Assembly: GCF_024172165.1 (NCBI RefSeq)
Contig: NZ_JAMZEB010000002.1
Span: 6,469,501-6,533,500 of the forward strand
Length of the DNA: 64,000 bases
DNA from: Nonomuraea thailandensis
GTDB taxonomy: Bacteria; Actinomycetota; Actinomycetes; Streptosporangiales; Streptosporangiaceae
Direction of reading: 5' to 3'
The position numbers and the translations under genes were made by a program. The notes beneath the pieces are model-generated. The model saw only the letters and a program-made list of their open reading frames with translations, was not told where the DNA came from and did not search any database. Shown here one piece after another: positions 40,324-48,049 of this stretch; within the stretch, counting starts at the first letter, position 1; each line of letters begins with the position of its first letter.

Positions 40324-41327
40324 GTGTGGTCCTTCCTGGCCTTGGCGTCGGCTGCGCACCCGATGCAGGGCAGCGTCTGGAAGTGGATGTGGCATCGGCC
40401 GGCCGGGCGGGTGGTCCGCGCGGCCTTGGTCTGCTCCTGCGCTTCCTGGTTTCGCGTGGTCTCGCGCCAGCCTCGGAGGTCTGCTGCGGGGATGCCTGCG
40501 ACGTACAGGTGCAGGGCTTTGCGGACGTGGTTGTCGCGGGCGATCGTCTGGGCGATCCGCTCGGCTTCGTCCAGGGGGCATCCGATGCGTTTGGTGATCA
40601 CTCTGGCGGCGCGGCTGGGGGTGTTGGGGTTGTCGTCCTCCTTGTTGATCTTTTCGTCGTCTTCTGGGTGGTGGTCGGCGGCCGGTCGGGTCGGTTCCTC
40701 CTCGACCCCGTACGGAGATGAAGAGGATTGAAGTTGAGGAGTGGAGAGAGGATTGGGGGGAAGTCCAGACTTCCCCCTTTTGCCTCCAAACTTCCCCTTT
40801 TGCGGTCCAGACTTCCCCCTTTCAGTCCCGGAAACGGGGAAGCCTGGACTTCCCCCTTTTCCACCGGCCTCCCGGTCGTCCACAGCGTCATCCACAGGAG
40901 AAACGGGGAAGTCTGGACTTCCCCGTTTCGGGTCGCGCGGCACCGATACGGGGAAGTCCGAAGGTCCCGCTTCGAGCTCCAGATCGAGGGGACGCGGCGG
41001 CTGCCCCGGCAAGTACCCGGGCATCGGAGGGATGTAGAACACGGTCGCCTTCCGGCGGCCGCCCCCGGTTTCGAGCACGACGAGCAGCCCAGCCTCGACC
41101 AGCCGCTCCCGCATCGCCTTGACCGACCGCACGTCGATCCTCGCCCAGTGGGCGATCTCCTCACGGGTCAGCCAGCCGGTACGAGTCGCGTCGTTGATCC
41201 GCCGGGCGATGGCGATCAGCGCGAGCAGATCCCTCGGCGGGGTCGCTTTCGGCGCGTTGATCGCCACCTCGTCGGCCAACTTGTAACCCATCAGGCCCCT
41301 TACGTGCTGGTTTTCCAAGGGAGCCAC
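40320..41327 (-). CDS. Replication initiator-like protein containing its own origin
   Basis: 335 residues. N-terminal winged HTH (~30-105: DLLALIAIARRINDATRTGW, LTREEIAHWARIDVRSVKAM, RERLVEAGLLVVLETGGGRR). The middle (~130-200) is low complexity because it is coded by inverted DNA repeats (GSPDFPVS, GSPGFPVS, RGKSG). The C-terminal half (~235-335) has helices and a Cys cluster (CHIHFQTLPCIGC). This layout parallels lambda O, whose gene holds the iterons the protein binds. The J-domain gene next to it fits DnaJ/DnaK-assisted initiation. Confidence 0.65.
   Translation of the reverse strand: MAPLENQHVRGLMGYKLADEVAINAPKATPPRDLLALIAIARRINDATRTGWLTREEIAHWARIDVRSVKAMRERLVEAGLLVVLETGGGRRKATVFYIPPMPGYLPGQPPRPLDLELEAGPSDFPVSVPRDPKRGSPDFPVSPVDDAVDDREAGGKGGSPGFPVSGTERGKSGPQKGKFGGKRGKSGLPPNPLSTPQLQSSSSPYGVEEEPTRPAADHHPEDDEKINKEDDNPNTPSRAARVITKRIGCPLDEAERIAQTIARDNHVRKALHLYVAGIPAADLRGWRETTRNQEAQEQTKAARTTRPAGRCHIHFQTLPCIGCAADAKARKDHT
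40755..40963. other. Putative phage replication origin (iterons)
   Basis: Five to six copies of a motif based on GGGGAAGTCYGGACTTCCCC lie within 210 bp of the initiator gene: ~40755-40781, 40785-40802 (half), 40805-40823, 40831-40860, 40900-40930 (14-bp perfect arms) and 40947-40963 (half). A TCATCCACAGG segment near 40888 recalls a DnaA box. AT-poor context; no melting region was identified. Confidence 0.6.
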
Positions 41328-41351
41328 CGAGGGAAGAGGCGTCCCGCAACG

Positions 41352-41371
41352 ATAGCGGTACCGCTTTTAGC
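41352..41371 (+). repeat. Dispersed dyad element, copy 7
   Basis: ATAGCGGTACCGCTTTTAGC, the consensus form. It sits between the J-domain gene stop (41374) and the initiator start (41327). Confidence 0.7.
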
Positions 41372-41373
41372 TG

Positions 41374-41898
41374 TCATCCGGCTCGTGGTGGCCGCCCCGT
41401 CAGGTCGTACGTCTGCCGCAGGCGTGGGTCGGACAGGACGTGATACGCGTCCCCGATTTCCTGGAACCGCCCGGCCACCTCCGGGTCGGGGTTGACGTCG
41501 GGGTGGAGTTGGCGGGCCAGCCTGCGGTACGCCTTCTTGATGTCGTCCGGGGTCGCCGTGCTGGCGACGCCGAGCAGGTCATACAGCCGCCCGGCCGGGG
41601 CGTGTCTGCGCGGGGGCCGCGGTGGCGGCGGGGTCTGGGCGCGCGGTCGTCCGGCGCAGGTGGCGGCGTGTGGCATCATCCGCTTCTCCCACGGGGCGAT
41701 CGGCTCGTCCTCGGTGATGCGCCGTGACCGGAGCACCCTGTGGACGTCCCTCCACACGGCGGTGTTGCCGTCCGGGTGCGGGGCGGGGTCCACAGCGAGC
41801 TGGGCACCGCTCGCTGCGCGAGTCCACCGAACCTTCTTGCCGCAGGGCATCGTGGTCTTGCTGCCCTGGCACGGCTTGAGGTCAGAAGGAGACAGCAT
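41374..41898 (-). CDS. J-domain (DnaJ-like) protein
   Basis: 174 residues. The C-terminal ~65 residues are a J-domain with the HPD motif at 132-134 (RLYDLLGVASTATPDDIKKA, LHPDVNPD, DAYHVLSDPRLRQTYDL). The N-terminal part has Cys10/Cys19/Cys81 and a proline-rich linker, no DnaJ zinc repeat. It would recruit host DnaK. Next to the initiator gene, a role in origin opening or remodelling is likely, by analogy with lambda using host DnaJ/DnaK. Confidence 0.82.
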   Translation of the reverse strand: MLSPSDLKPCQGSKTTMPCGKKVRWTRAASGAQLAVDPAPHPDGNTAVWRDVHRVLRSRRITEDEPIAPWEKRMMPHAATCAGRPRAQTPPPPRPPRRHAPAGRLYDLLGVASTATPDDIKKAYRRLARQLHPDVNPDPEVAGRFQEIGDAYHVLSDPRLRQTYDLTGRPPRAG

Positions 41899-41931
41899 CC
41901 TGCCCCTCCGTGTCCCGATCGGACAGTTCGA

Positions 41932-43092
41932 TCACGCGGTACCTCCGTTGTACCGGGCGAACACGGCGTTGATGGCGTCGAGCTCCGTCTTCACCTGGTC
42001 GCGGTCGGCCTTCATCTCGTCCAGCTCGACGAGGAGGTCGGCGTGGGCGGCGCGGGCCTCGTCGCGCTGGGTGCGGGCCTCGTCGCGTTCGCGGATGGCC
42101 TGGTCCCGCTCGGCCTCGGTCCGCTGGATGGCCTGCTCGAATCCGAGGAGTGCCCGCAGCGCGGGGCCTGCGGTGGCCGGCGGCGTGATCCCAACGGCCG
42201 GGGCGAGCGCGGCAGTCTTTCCGCTGGTCTTCCGCTCGGGTGTCTTCACTCCGGCCGCAGCCGCGACGGTGCGGGGATCGGGCTTCGGCGTGGTCTTGGT
42301 GATGGTGAGTCCGCCGTCGTTCCAATCCAGCGCGATCCACCAGACGGGCGGGTTGGCGCGGGGCCGGTGGCAGCGGGTGTGCTCGGTCCGGTTGAGGTAC
42401 TGCCGGACTTCCTGCTCGTGCATGGTGTCCCAGTCGGGGCAGGCGGTCTTGATGATCTGGGAGAGGGCTCCCTGCCATTGCACGCCGACGACACCGCCGT
42501 TGGTCAGCCGCTCGTCTCCCTGCTCGCGGGCCGCGTCGCGGAGGAGTCCCCAGAGGGCTTCGGCGTCGGCGAAGATGTCGCGGGGCTTGGTCCTGACGAC
42601 GGTGGCGGTGTCGCCGATCTTCGGCACGGTGGTGTCTCCTTCGGTGGTGGCGGTGGTGGTGTTCTTGGTGAGGTAGGCGATTACCTCGGCCTCGCGGGCG
42701 TGCAGCATGTCCGCGTACGACTTGGACTCGACGGGGCCGGGGGTGTGGAGGAGTCCTCCTGACACGTACGGCTTGATGCCGTTCGCGAGGGCTGCGCCGA
42801 CGAGTTCGTCAACGCTCCACCAGGTGTCACGGGGCATGGTGTCGGCTTTCTGAGTGGCGGGGTCGGTGGCGGCGACCATGGGTGAGGGTTTCGTGGGGTG
42901 GTCGTTCAGCAGGGATCGGATCTTGGTTTTGTAGTTGTCGAGGCCGCGGCCCATGGCCTGCAGCGGGATCTCGCCGGTGCGGCCGTTCTCCGGGTTGGTG
43001 ATCAGGAACTTGCCGTTGGCGAGCTGCATCGTGAAGCCGAGGCGTTCCGTCTCGGCCTCGACGAGCTTCTTGACGTCGGACTTGTTGGTCAT
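41932..43092 (-). CDS. Hypothetical protein with C-terminal coiled coil
   Basis: 386 residues from ATG 43092 (overlaps the previous stop). N-terminal ~60 residues are a small alpha/beta domain (MTNKSDVKKLVEAETERLGF, LANGKFLITNPENGRTG). The middle is mixed and Trp-rich (WWIALDWNDGG). Residues ~320-380 are a charged coiled coil (AERDQAIRERDEARTQRDEA). No known motif. It may be a DNA-replication or packaging accessory, by position only. Confidence 0.6.
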   Translation of the reverse strand: MTNKSDVKKLVEAETERLGFTMQLANGKFLITNPENGRTGEIPLQAMGRGLDNYKTKIRSLLNDHPTKPSPMVAATDPATQKADTMPRDTWWSVDELVGAALANGIKPYVSGGLLHTPGPVESKSYADMLHAREAEVIAYLTKNTTTATTEGDTTVPKIGDTATVVRTKPRDIFADAEALWGLLRDAAREQGDERLTNGGVVGVQWQGALSQIIKTACPDWDTMHEQEVRQYLNRTEHTRCHRPRANPPVWWIALDWNDGGLTITKTTPKPDPRTVAAAAGVKTPERKTSGKTAALAPAVGITPPATAGPALRALLGFEQAIQRTEAERDQAIRERDEARTQRDEARAAHADLLVELDEMKADRDQVKTELDAINAVFARYNGGTA

Positions 43093-43634
43093 CTGGCGGG
43101 CTCCTTCCGGATGCGCAGCCCGAGGTGGTCGGCGTACGCGGCGGTCCCCGCTGCCCCCTTGCTGGCGGGGTGCAGGTGGGCCAGGACCTCGAAGGCGCCC
43201 CCGCGGCCGGCGGCGAGCCCGAGCATGAACCCGTTGCGGTACGGTCCGGCGGATTTGGCCAGCTCGGGGATGTGCCAGGGCGCGGGGTGCGTCTCGACGG
43301 TGACGCCGGGCGTGTAGTTGGCCCATTCGTACGTCCACCGGTCGCCGCCGGGTGGGTCGTCGGTGTCGGGGTTGTAGCCGACGATCACGTGGAGGCGTCC
43401 GCCGGCTCGCGCCAGCGTGGACTCGAGGTCGGCTCGGACTCTGTGACGGGCGGCGCCCCGCCACCCGGTGTAGACCAGGGTGGCGGGGCGCAGGCTGACG
43501 AGGGTTTCGAGCTGGGTCCGGAAGTGCTGCCGGACGTGGTCGGCGGCTTCGGGCGGGACGAGCTGGTCGTCGAGGCTGCGTTTGAGCATGACGAGCAGGA
43601 CGGCGCGCTCGCTCGGCGTCAAGTGGTCGAGCAT
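43089..43634 (-). CDS. SLOG/YspA-like (DUF2493-type) nucleotide-sensor protein
   Basis: 181 residues from ATG 43634 (TGATG coupled). After ~55 helical residues a Rossmann-like SLOG fold appears: LVYTGWRGAARHRVRADLES, HVIVGYNPDTDDPPGGDRWT, WANYTPG, then RNGFMLGLAAG. These match YspA/DUF2493 proteins, which bind nucleotide-derived signals in some defence and stress systems. Phage copies are common and their role is unknown. Confidence 0.6.
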   Translation of the reverse strand: MLDHLTPSERAVLLVMLKRSLDDQLVPPEAADHVRQHFRTQLETLVSLRPATLVYTGWRGAARHRVRADLESTLARAGGRLHVIVGYNPDTDDPPGGDRWTYEWANYTPGVTVETHPAPWHIPELAKSAGPYRNGFMLGLAAGRGGAFEVLAHLHPASKGAAGTAAYADHLGLRIRKEPAR

Positions 43635-44071
43635 CAGCCGTCCCTGTGGGTGCAGGTGGCGACGGTGATGTTCTGGATGATCTCGATGACCGCAGGCTTG
43701 AGCTCGCCGACCTCGTAGACCGGCCTGCCCAGCTCGTCGTGAACGAGGCGGCCCTGCTCGTCCTGGACGAGAGTGCTGTCGGCTCGGCCGAAGTTGCGGG
43801 AGCCCAGCCCGGTCGGCTGGACCTTGACCTTGGTGACAATGCGGCCGTCCGGCTTGGCGGCTTCGGCCTGGTGCTTGGGGTTGGCCGGGTCGAACCGGAC
43901 CCATCGCCACTTGCCGTACTCGTATACGGCGTCCCAGATGTCGATGACGACGCCCTCTTGGATCTCGCACGACCGGTCGGACATGCGCGGGTAGAAGACG
44001 GTGGTGCCGACCGTGTACGGGTTGCCCCGCCAGTCGGTCAGGGTGCGCGCTTCGGCCTGCTCGCTGGTCAT
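43634..44071 (-). CDS. Hypothetical early phage protein
   Basis: 145 residues from ATG 44071 with GGAGA. Beta-rich (VGTTVFYPRMSDRSCEIQEG, YEYGKWRWVRFDPANPKHQA) with acidic loops. It couples to both neighbours. No family recognised. Confidence 0.55.
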   Translation of the reverse strand: MTSEQAEARTLTDWRGNPYTVGTTVFYPRMSDRSCEIQEGVVIDIWDAVYEYGKWRWVRFDPANPKHQAEAAKPDGRIVTKVKVQPTGLGSRNFGRADSTLVQDEQGRLVHDELGRPVYEVGELKPAVIEIIQNITVATCTHRDG

Positions 44072-44532
44072 GACGCCTTTCTCCTTCGGGTCTCCCAACC
44101 GCGCCGTGTCGCCTCGGAGCGGCACTCGCGGCATCGCGCACGGTCGTCCCCGTGCTGGCAGGGCACTGCCTCTGGCACGTACGAGAGCCACGAGGTCAGT
44201 GCGCGATCGAACTGCTGGCGCTTCGCCGGCCCGAGCCACGTCCACATGACGACGCCCGTGTGCTGCACGTACTCGAAGGTGTTCACGGCCCACTGGTGGA
44301 ACGGCTTGGCTCGCTCGTTCCGGCTGTTGTAGGGGCCGTTCACCTTGCCGACGCCAATCACGGCAGCGAACCTGTCGAGACGTTCGCGGTCGGACTGAGC
44401 GATGGAAATTCCGATCCGCCGGTACGGCGTGCCGCCCTCGGTTCGGCGGGTCACTCCGTAGTGGACATGGCCCTCACCGTCGAAGAAGCCCGCTGCCCAG
44501 GCCAGGGATTCGCGATCCACTCCGATGGCCAT
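44068..44532 (-). CDS. LAGLIDADG-type homing endonuclease-like protein
   Basis: 154 residues from ATG 44532 (TGATG coupling). LAWAAGFFDGEGHVH near residue 10-24 is the LAGLIDADG helix with the catalytic acidic residue. IGISIAQSDRERLDRFAAVI, GKVNGPY and WAVNTFEYVQH follow, as in single-motif LAGLIDADG proteins that dimerise. The C-terminus has a Cys/His cluster (CQHGDDRARCRECRS). It is free-standing, not in an intron or intein, inside the early operon. Confidence 0.75.
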   Translation of the reverse strand: MAIGVDRESLAWAAGFFDGEGHVHYGVTRRTEGGTPYRRIGISIAQSDRERLDRFAAVIGVGKVNGPYNSRNERAKPFHQWAVNTFEYVQHTGVVMWTWLGPAKRQQFDRALTSWLSYVPEAVPCQHGDDRARCRECRSEATRRGWETRRRKAS

Positions 44533-45104
44533 CAGACCTGCACCTCCCGTCCGGTGGTCGGCGCCTGATCGTCGTCGGCCGGCCCGAGGTAGCTCAGCCC
44601 GTAGTTCTCGCCTCGCTTCACCACGTGCCAGCGGCCGGTAACCGTGCCCCGGCTGACGGTGGTGGCGTTGAGCATCGTGCAGAGGTCCTTGAGGAACATG
44701 GGGAACTCGTGGTCGTCCTGGTCGGCTAGGAAGAACCGTGCTGCCGACCGGCCGCGCTCCCACCCGGTGATGCGCAGCGTGGCGGTGAACGGCTCATTGG
44801 GTCGCCACTCGGCGTTGCGCTTCGGGTAGTGCATGAGGTTGCCCCGCTCGTCGTAGGGGGCTTCAGTGACGGGCATGTCGGTCCTTTCGGGGGCGGGCCA
44901 CTTCGTGGCCTCGTCGATGATCACGTGAGAGGCGCGCTGGCCCTGCATGGTCCGGCGCGCCTTCATGCGCTGCTTGATCTGGTCTTGCGTCGGCGGGGCG
45001 TAGCGATGGAAGCCGACTTCTCGGGACCACCGCTGGAAGTGGTCGTATTGCGCCAGCCCGCACCAGCGGCATCCGGACGGCTGCGCCAGCACCCGCTCAG
45101 TCAT
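44532..45104 (-). CDS. Hypothetical protein, paralogue A
   Basis: 190 residues. Zinc-like Cys pair near the start (CRWCGLAQYDH). The C-terminal ~100 residues (NEPFTATLRITGWERGRSAA, HEFPMFLKDLCTMLN, RGTVTGRWHVVKRG, NYGLSYLG) align with the smaller protein encoded at 45097-45462, showing a duplication. Possibly a DNA-mimic or tail-like early factor; function unknown. Confidence 0.6.
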   Translation of the reverse strand: MTERVLAQPSGCRWCGLAQYDHFQRWSREVGFHRYAPPTQDQIKQRMKARRTMQGQRASHVIIDEATKWPAPERTDMPVTEAPYDERGNLMHYPKRNAEWRPNEPFTATLRITGWERGRSAARFFLADQDDHEFPMFLKDLCTMLNATTVSRGTVTGRWHVVKRGENYGLSYLGPADDDQAPTTGREVQV

Positions 45105-45462
45105 GGCCGCGCCGCACCTGACGTCGTTCCCGCCGCGACATGTACAGCTGAATGCCGTACGCGCCGCCGCGGCGGTGGGCGATCCACTCGGCTTCGACGT
45201 GGCCGCCGGGTTCGACGCCGACCGTGCGGACGGTCTCGACGAATTCCGTCATGGACATGGGGAACATGCGGCTCTCGTCGTCGAGCCACACGACGTAGCC
45301 GGCGGCGCGGCCGCGCGCGAACTGGCCGAGCTGGAGTCGTGCGGTGAACGGCTCCGGAGCGCGCCACACGATCTCGCCTTCCGGGGTCCATGCGGCGCGC
45401 AGGAGGTTGCCGAACTCGTCGAACGGCACCAACGCCTTGTCGTCGTCGAGGTCATCGGCCAT
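45097..45462 (-). CDS. Hypothetical protein, paralogue B
   Basis: 121 residues from ATG 45462. PEPFTARLQLGQFARGRAAG, MFPMSMTEFVETV, EAEWIAHRRGGAYGIQLY match the C-terminal region of the 190-residue neighbour; the Cys-rich N-terminal extension is absent. The gene overlaps both neighbours. Duplicated early genes of this type are seen in actinophages, role unknown. Confidence 0.6.
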   Translation of the reverse strand: MADDLDDDKALVPFDEFGNLLRAAWTPEGEIVWRAPEPFTARLQLGQFARGRAAGYVVWLDDESRMFPMSMTEFVETVRTVGVEPGGHVEAEWIAHRRGGAYGIQLYMSRRERRQVRRGHD

Positions 45463-45712
45463 CGCCGTCTCCCCTGCCGATCTGGGCCAGGGCTTGGCGG
45501 GCGATGGCTGGACCGTGGAGCCCGCTCGGAGGTGCGGGGGGCGCGGGCTTGACGGCTGGAGGGATGTGGTCCCATCCGTTGGCGCGGAGCCAGACGATGA
45601 ACTCGAACGCGAAATCCGTAGTGCTGTCCCGTTCCTCGGGATCGGTGCGGTCACGGTCGTAGATGCGCTGTGTGAGCGCTTCCATCGCCCTCTCGGCTGC
45701 CTTGGTCAGCAT
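45452..45712 (-). CDS. Small helical protein
   Basis: 86 residues from ATG 45712. Helical (AAERAMEALTQRIYDRDRTD, FAFEFIVWLRANGW), then a proline-rich stretch. It overlaps both neighbours by 11 and 7 bp. Unknown function. Confidence 0.55.
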   Translation of the reverse strand: MLTKAAERAMEALTQRIYDRDRTDPEERDSTTDFAFEFIVWLRANGWDHIPPAVKPAPPAPPSGLHGPAIARQALAQIGRGDGDGR

Positions 45713-46005
45713 GGGGTTCTCCTTTCTCGTGCTGCTTTGCGCTGCAGGCGGCGCCGGTAGGCGCTGCGCTCGTCTTCGTCGAGGCCTCCGGCGACGCCGT
45801 ATTGCGCTGCGCTGGCCTGCAGATGGAAGTCCAGACATTCGGTCAGGACGGGGCAGGTGCGGCAGAACTGCTTGGCCCGCTCGATGCGGGCTTCCTTCTG
45901 CTTGGGGGTCTCGCGGGGTTCGCCTTCGCCTGGGCCGAAGAACAGGGCGAGGTTCTGGCCCCGGCAGGCGGCGCTGTTCCGCCACCCCTTGTGGGCGGAC
46001 ATCAA
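45706..46005 (-). CDS. WhiB-family Fe-S regulator
   Basis: 99 residues. Four Fe-S ligands Cys14, Cys48, Cys51 and Cys57 (FCRTCPVLTECLDF) and the GVAGGLDEDER loop (70-80) are standard for Wbl proteins. The C-terminal basic stretch (RRRLQRKAARERR) would contact DNA. Wbl proteins bind the primary sigma factor; phage copies can repress host whiB2 and septation. Only actinobacteria and their phages carry these. Coupled to the next gene. Confidence 0.9.
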   Translation of the reverse strand: MMSAHKGWRNSAACRGQNLALFFGPGEGEPRETPKQKEARIERAKQFCRTCPVLTECLDFHLQASAAQYGVAGGLDEDERSAYRRRLQRKAARERRTPC

Positions 46006-46298
46006 CGCCTCCGCTCGGTGAGCCCCATTTCGCGCGCGGCGGCGCTGTACCGTTCGACCTGGCGTAGCGACATCCGCGTCTCAGCGGCGATCTGCTGCAG
46101 CGTCTTGCCGGTGTTGATCAGCTCTGCGACGCGTTGCGCTTTGGCGAGGCTCCTCGGCGTGACGGGGATCCAGGCCGGCGCGGATTCGGGCCGGATGACT
46201 CGGTATCCCGCGTTGCCGAGCGCGTCGAGGATGTCGGTGGCGTTGGGGGCGGCGGACGTGAGGGCGTCGGTGATGACCTCGGTCGCCGTGTTACTCAT
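46002..46298 (-). CDS. Small helix-turn-helix protein
   Basis: 98 residues. A C-terminal HTH (VAELINTGKTLQQIAAETRM, SLRQVERYSAAAREMGL) resembles Hin/HTH_23 or sigma-4-like recognition helices. The N-terminal part is acidic. Likely a DNA-binding regulator working with the WhiB gene that overlaps it. Confidence 0.65.
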   Translation of the reverse strand: MSNTATEVITDALTSAAPNATDILDALGNAGYRVIRPESAPAWIPVTPRSLAKAQRVAELINTGKTLQQIAAETRMSLRQVERYSAAAREMGLTERRR

Positions 46299-46324
46299 GG
46301 GCCTTTCTCCTGCTCATCCGCTTG

Positions 46325-46344
46325 ATTGCGGTACCGCTGTCGGC
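46325..46344 (+). repeat. Dispersed dyad element, copy 8
   Basis: ATTGCGGTACCGCTGTCGGC, ending immediately beside the TGA of the next gene (46345-46347, minus strand) and ahead of the HTH gene ribosome site. Confidence 0.65.
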
Positions 46345-47289
46345 TCATGCTGTCTGGCGCAGCTTGCCGAGGTTGAGCTCCGCCCGGATCAGGAGGCGTT
46401 CCAGGGCTGCCCAGGTGGTGCCGAGCCGTTCAGCGAGTCGTTCTCCGTCGATCTGCTGCGTGTTCGGGTTGATCGGCGGGTCGGTGGCGAGGATGAACCG
46501 GGCGTCCTCGAGGAGGGCCTGGGTGTTACGCATGAGGCGGGCCCCGTCGAGGGTGCCTCTCTTCTGGAGCAGCTTGAGGTGGGTGTCGCACAGCAGGCGT
46601 TCGTCCTTCGACCCGTTGATGCAGGTCGGGTAGGAGCAGCGAACGACTTGCCACGGTTTGGCCTCGGGGTCGTCGATGACGTCGGCCCACGCTGCCGCTG
46701 GATACCAGCCGCTCGCGGCTGCCTGAGTGCTGGTGCTGGTCACAACAGCAGGGCGGCAGTGCTCGTACGGGTCGAGACCAACCAGCTCCTCATACGTCTC
46801 CCGCAGTTGGCGCGCGGTCCGGAGGAGGACCGTTGTTCTCTCACCGCGTCGGAGCTGCTTCTGGCTGTCCCAACTGGCTCCCATGTGGTCGGCCACGTGG
46901 CGCACGGGCCAGCCTGCGACGGAGAGCGCGCGCAGGCGTCTCATCGATCCCACCGCGTTGATCAGGTGGTGGTCCGGCAGGTCGTCCACAGTGACCGTGA
47001 GGATTGCGTCGGACGTCCGCGCCGAGATCCGAGCTGGTGGAGGGAGCTTCCGGTATGCGCTTCCCTCGATGATGTGGCGAACAGCCGTGTGGGTCAGCCC
47101 GGCTAGTTGGCCGATGGCCTCATAGCTGATGAGCCAGGTCCTGTGCAGTTGCAACACGTGCTGGCGTGCCTGCTGAGCATCGACAAGGCCCCGCCAGGTG
47201 CCCGCCTTCACTTTCTTGTCGCGTTCCTGCCCATAGCGGCGGCGTGCTTCGGCGACCGCGTCCCGGCTCACTGGGTCATCTCCGGCCAC
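46345..47289 (-). CDS. Hypothetical DNA-binding phage protein with HTH and Cys/His cluster
   Basis: 314 residues. Two HTH-like segments (LISYEAIGQLAGLTHTAVRH near residue 55; RALSVAGWPVRHVADHMGAS near 125) and a Cys/His cluster (CSYPTCINGSKDERLLCDTH). The pattern of repeated HTHs suggests a sigma-like or resolvase-type regulator. It overlaps the RuvC-like gene by 22 bp. Known from actinophages as an uncharacterised early gene. Confidence 0.6.
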   Translation of the reverse strand: MAGDDPVSRDAVAEARRRYGQERDKKVKAGTWRGLVDAQQARQHVLQLHRTWLISYEAIGQLAGLTHTAVRHIIEGSAYRKLPPPARISARTSDAILTVTVDDLPDHHLINAVGSMRRLRALSVAGWPVRHVADHMGASWDSQKQLRRGERTTVLLRTARQLRETYEELVGLDPYEHCRPAVVTSTSTQAAASGWYPAAAWADVIDDPEAKPWQVVRCSYPTCINGSKDERLLCDTHLKLLQKRGTLDGARLMRNTQALLEDARFILATDPPINPNTQQIDGERLAERLGTTWAALERLLIRAELNLGKLRQTA

Positions 47290-47828
47290 GTCAGCTTGTC
47301 CAGCGCGGCGCGGTGCGCCTTCGGCATGTCCGCGAGCGGGTGCCCGAGGTGGTCGGAACCCAGCGCGGCCAGCGTCGCGGCGTCGGCCATGTTGTGGTCG
47401 CCCCCGGTGACGAACATCGGCAGACGGCGGGCGATCGAATCGACGATCTCGCCCTTGCTGCCGCTGCCTTTTCCGAGCGCGTACGTCTTCAGCGTGGCCT
47501 GCGGCACCTCGACGACGGGCACCCCGGCCTCCGCGATGATGCCCATCGTCCGGTAGTAGAGGTACGAGCGTTCACCGGCGCCGCCGCGGCCACCGTCCTG
47601 CCGGTTGAACACCAGCTTCTCGACGAGGACGAGGTGGGCGTGCTCGGCCCTGGTGAGCACGATGATGCGACTGGCCAGGTCGTTGAGCGTCCGGTACTTG
47701 GTGAGCAGGGGCATGTTGGTGATGCCGTCTCGGCCGACCTTTTCGCACCAGCCGAGGCCGTTGGCCATGCCGGTGGCGGTGAGGGAGAGGTCGAGGCCGA
47801 CGACGTGGAAGGGGATCACGGTTTCCAT
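47268..47828 (-). CDS. RuvC-like Holliday-junction resolvase
   Basis: 186 residues. RNase H-fold nuclease motifs: Asp13 (VVGLDLSLTATG), Glu69 (LVLVEKLVF), and Asp142/His143/Asp147 (GGDHNMADAATL) as catalytic acids, all present. It resolves branched DNA before packaging or during recombination. It overlaps the neighbouring genes on both sides. Confidence 0.82.
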   Translation of the reverse strand: METVIPFHVVGLDLSLTATGMANGLGWCEKVGRDGITNMPLLTKYRTLNDLASRIIVLTRAEHAHLVLVEKLVFNRQDGGRGGAGERSYLYYRTMGIIAEAGVPVVEVPQATLKTYALGKGSGSKGEIVDSIARRLPMFVTGGDHNMADAATLAALGSDHLGHPLADMPKAHRAALDKLTWPEMTQ

Positions 47829-48049
47829 TCCTTCGGGGTTCTGAGGACCTTGTGTAGGTCGTGGTCAAGGAAGAAGTCGGACCACAATGCGGGGTTGGCG
47901 GCGACTTGCTCGGCCGGCCGGGCGGCCCGCTGGTCGCGGTTGCTGCGGGAGCGTCGCCGCTCAGCGCGATGGGCGAGGAGTGAGAGGACGACGATCCCGG
48001 CGGCGGCCAGCACGGTGAGCGCGCCGATCGCCGCCAGGACGTCTTTCAC
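47816..48049 (-). CDS. Small single-helix membrane protein
   Basis: 77 residues. N-terminal hydrophobic helix (VLAAIGALTVLAAAGIVVLS) then a basic, disordered tail (RAERRRSRSNRDQRAARPA). Overlaps both neighbours by 4-13 bp. Function unknown; it clusters with two other membrane proteins. Confidence 0.55.
   Translation of the reverse strand: MKDVLAAIGALTVLAAAGIVVLSLLAHRAERRRSRSNRDQRAARPAEQVAANPALWSDFFLDHDLHKVLRTPKEWKP

Noticed and set aside
39950..40597. Plus-strand frame with a strong-looking AAGGGGG site before ATG 39950
   Set aside because: The frame runs antisense through the initiator-side genes and the terminator; its residues have no domain pattern. Only the leader part is unexplained.
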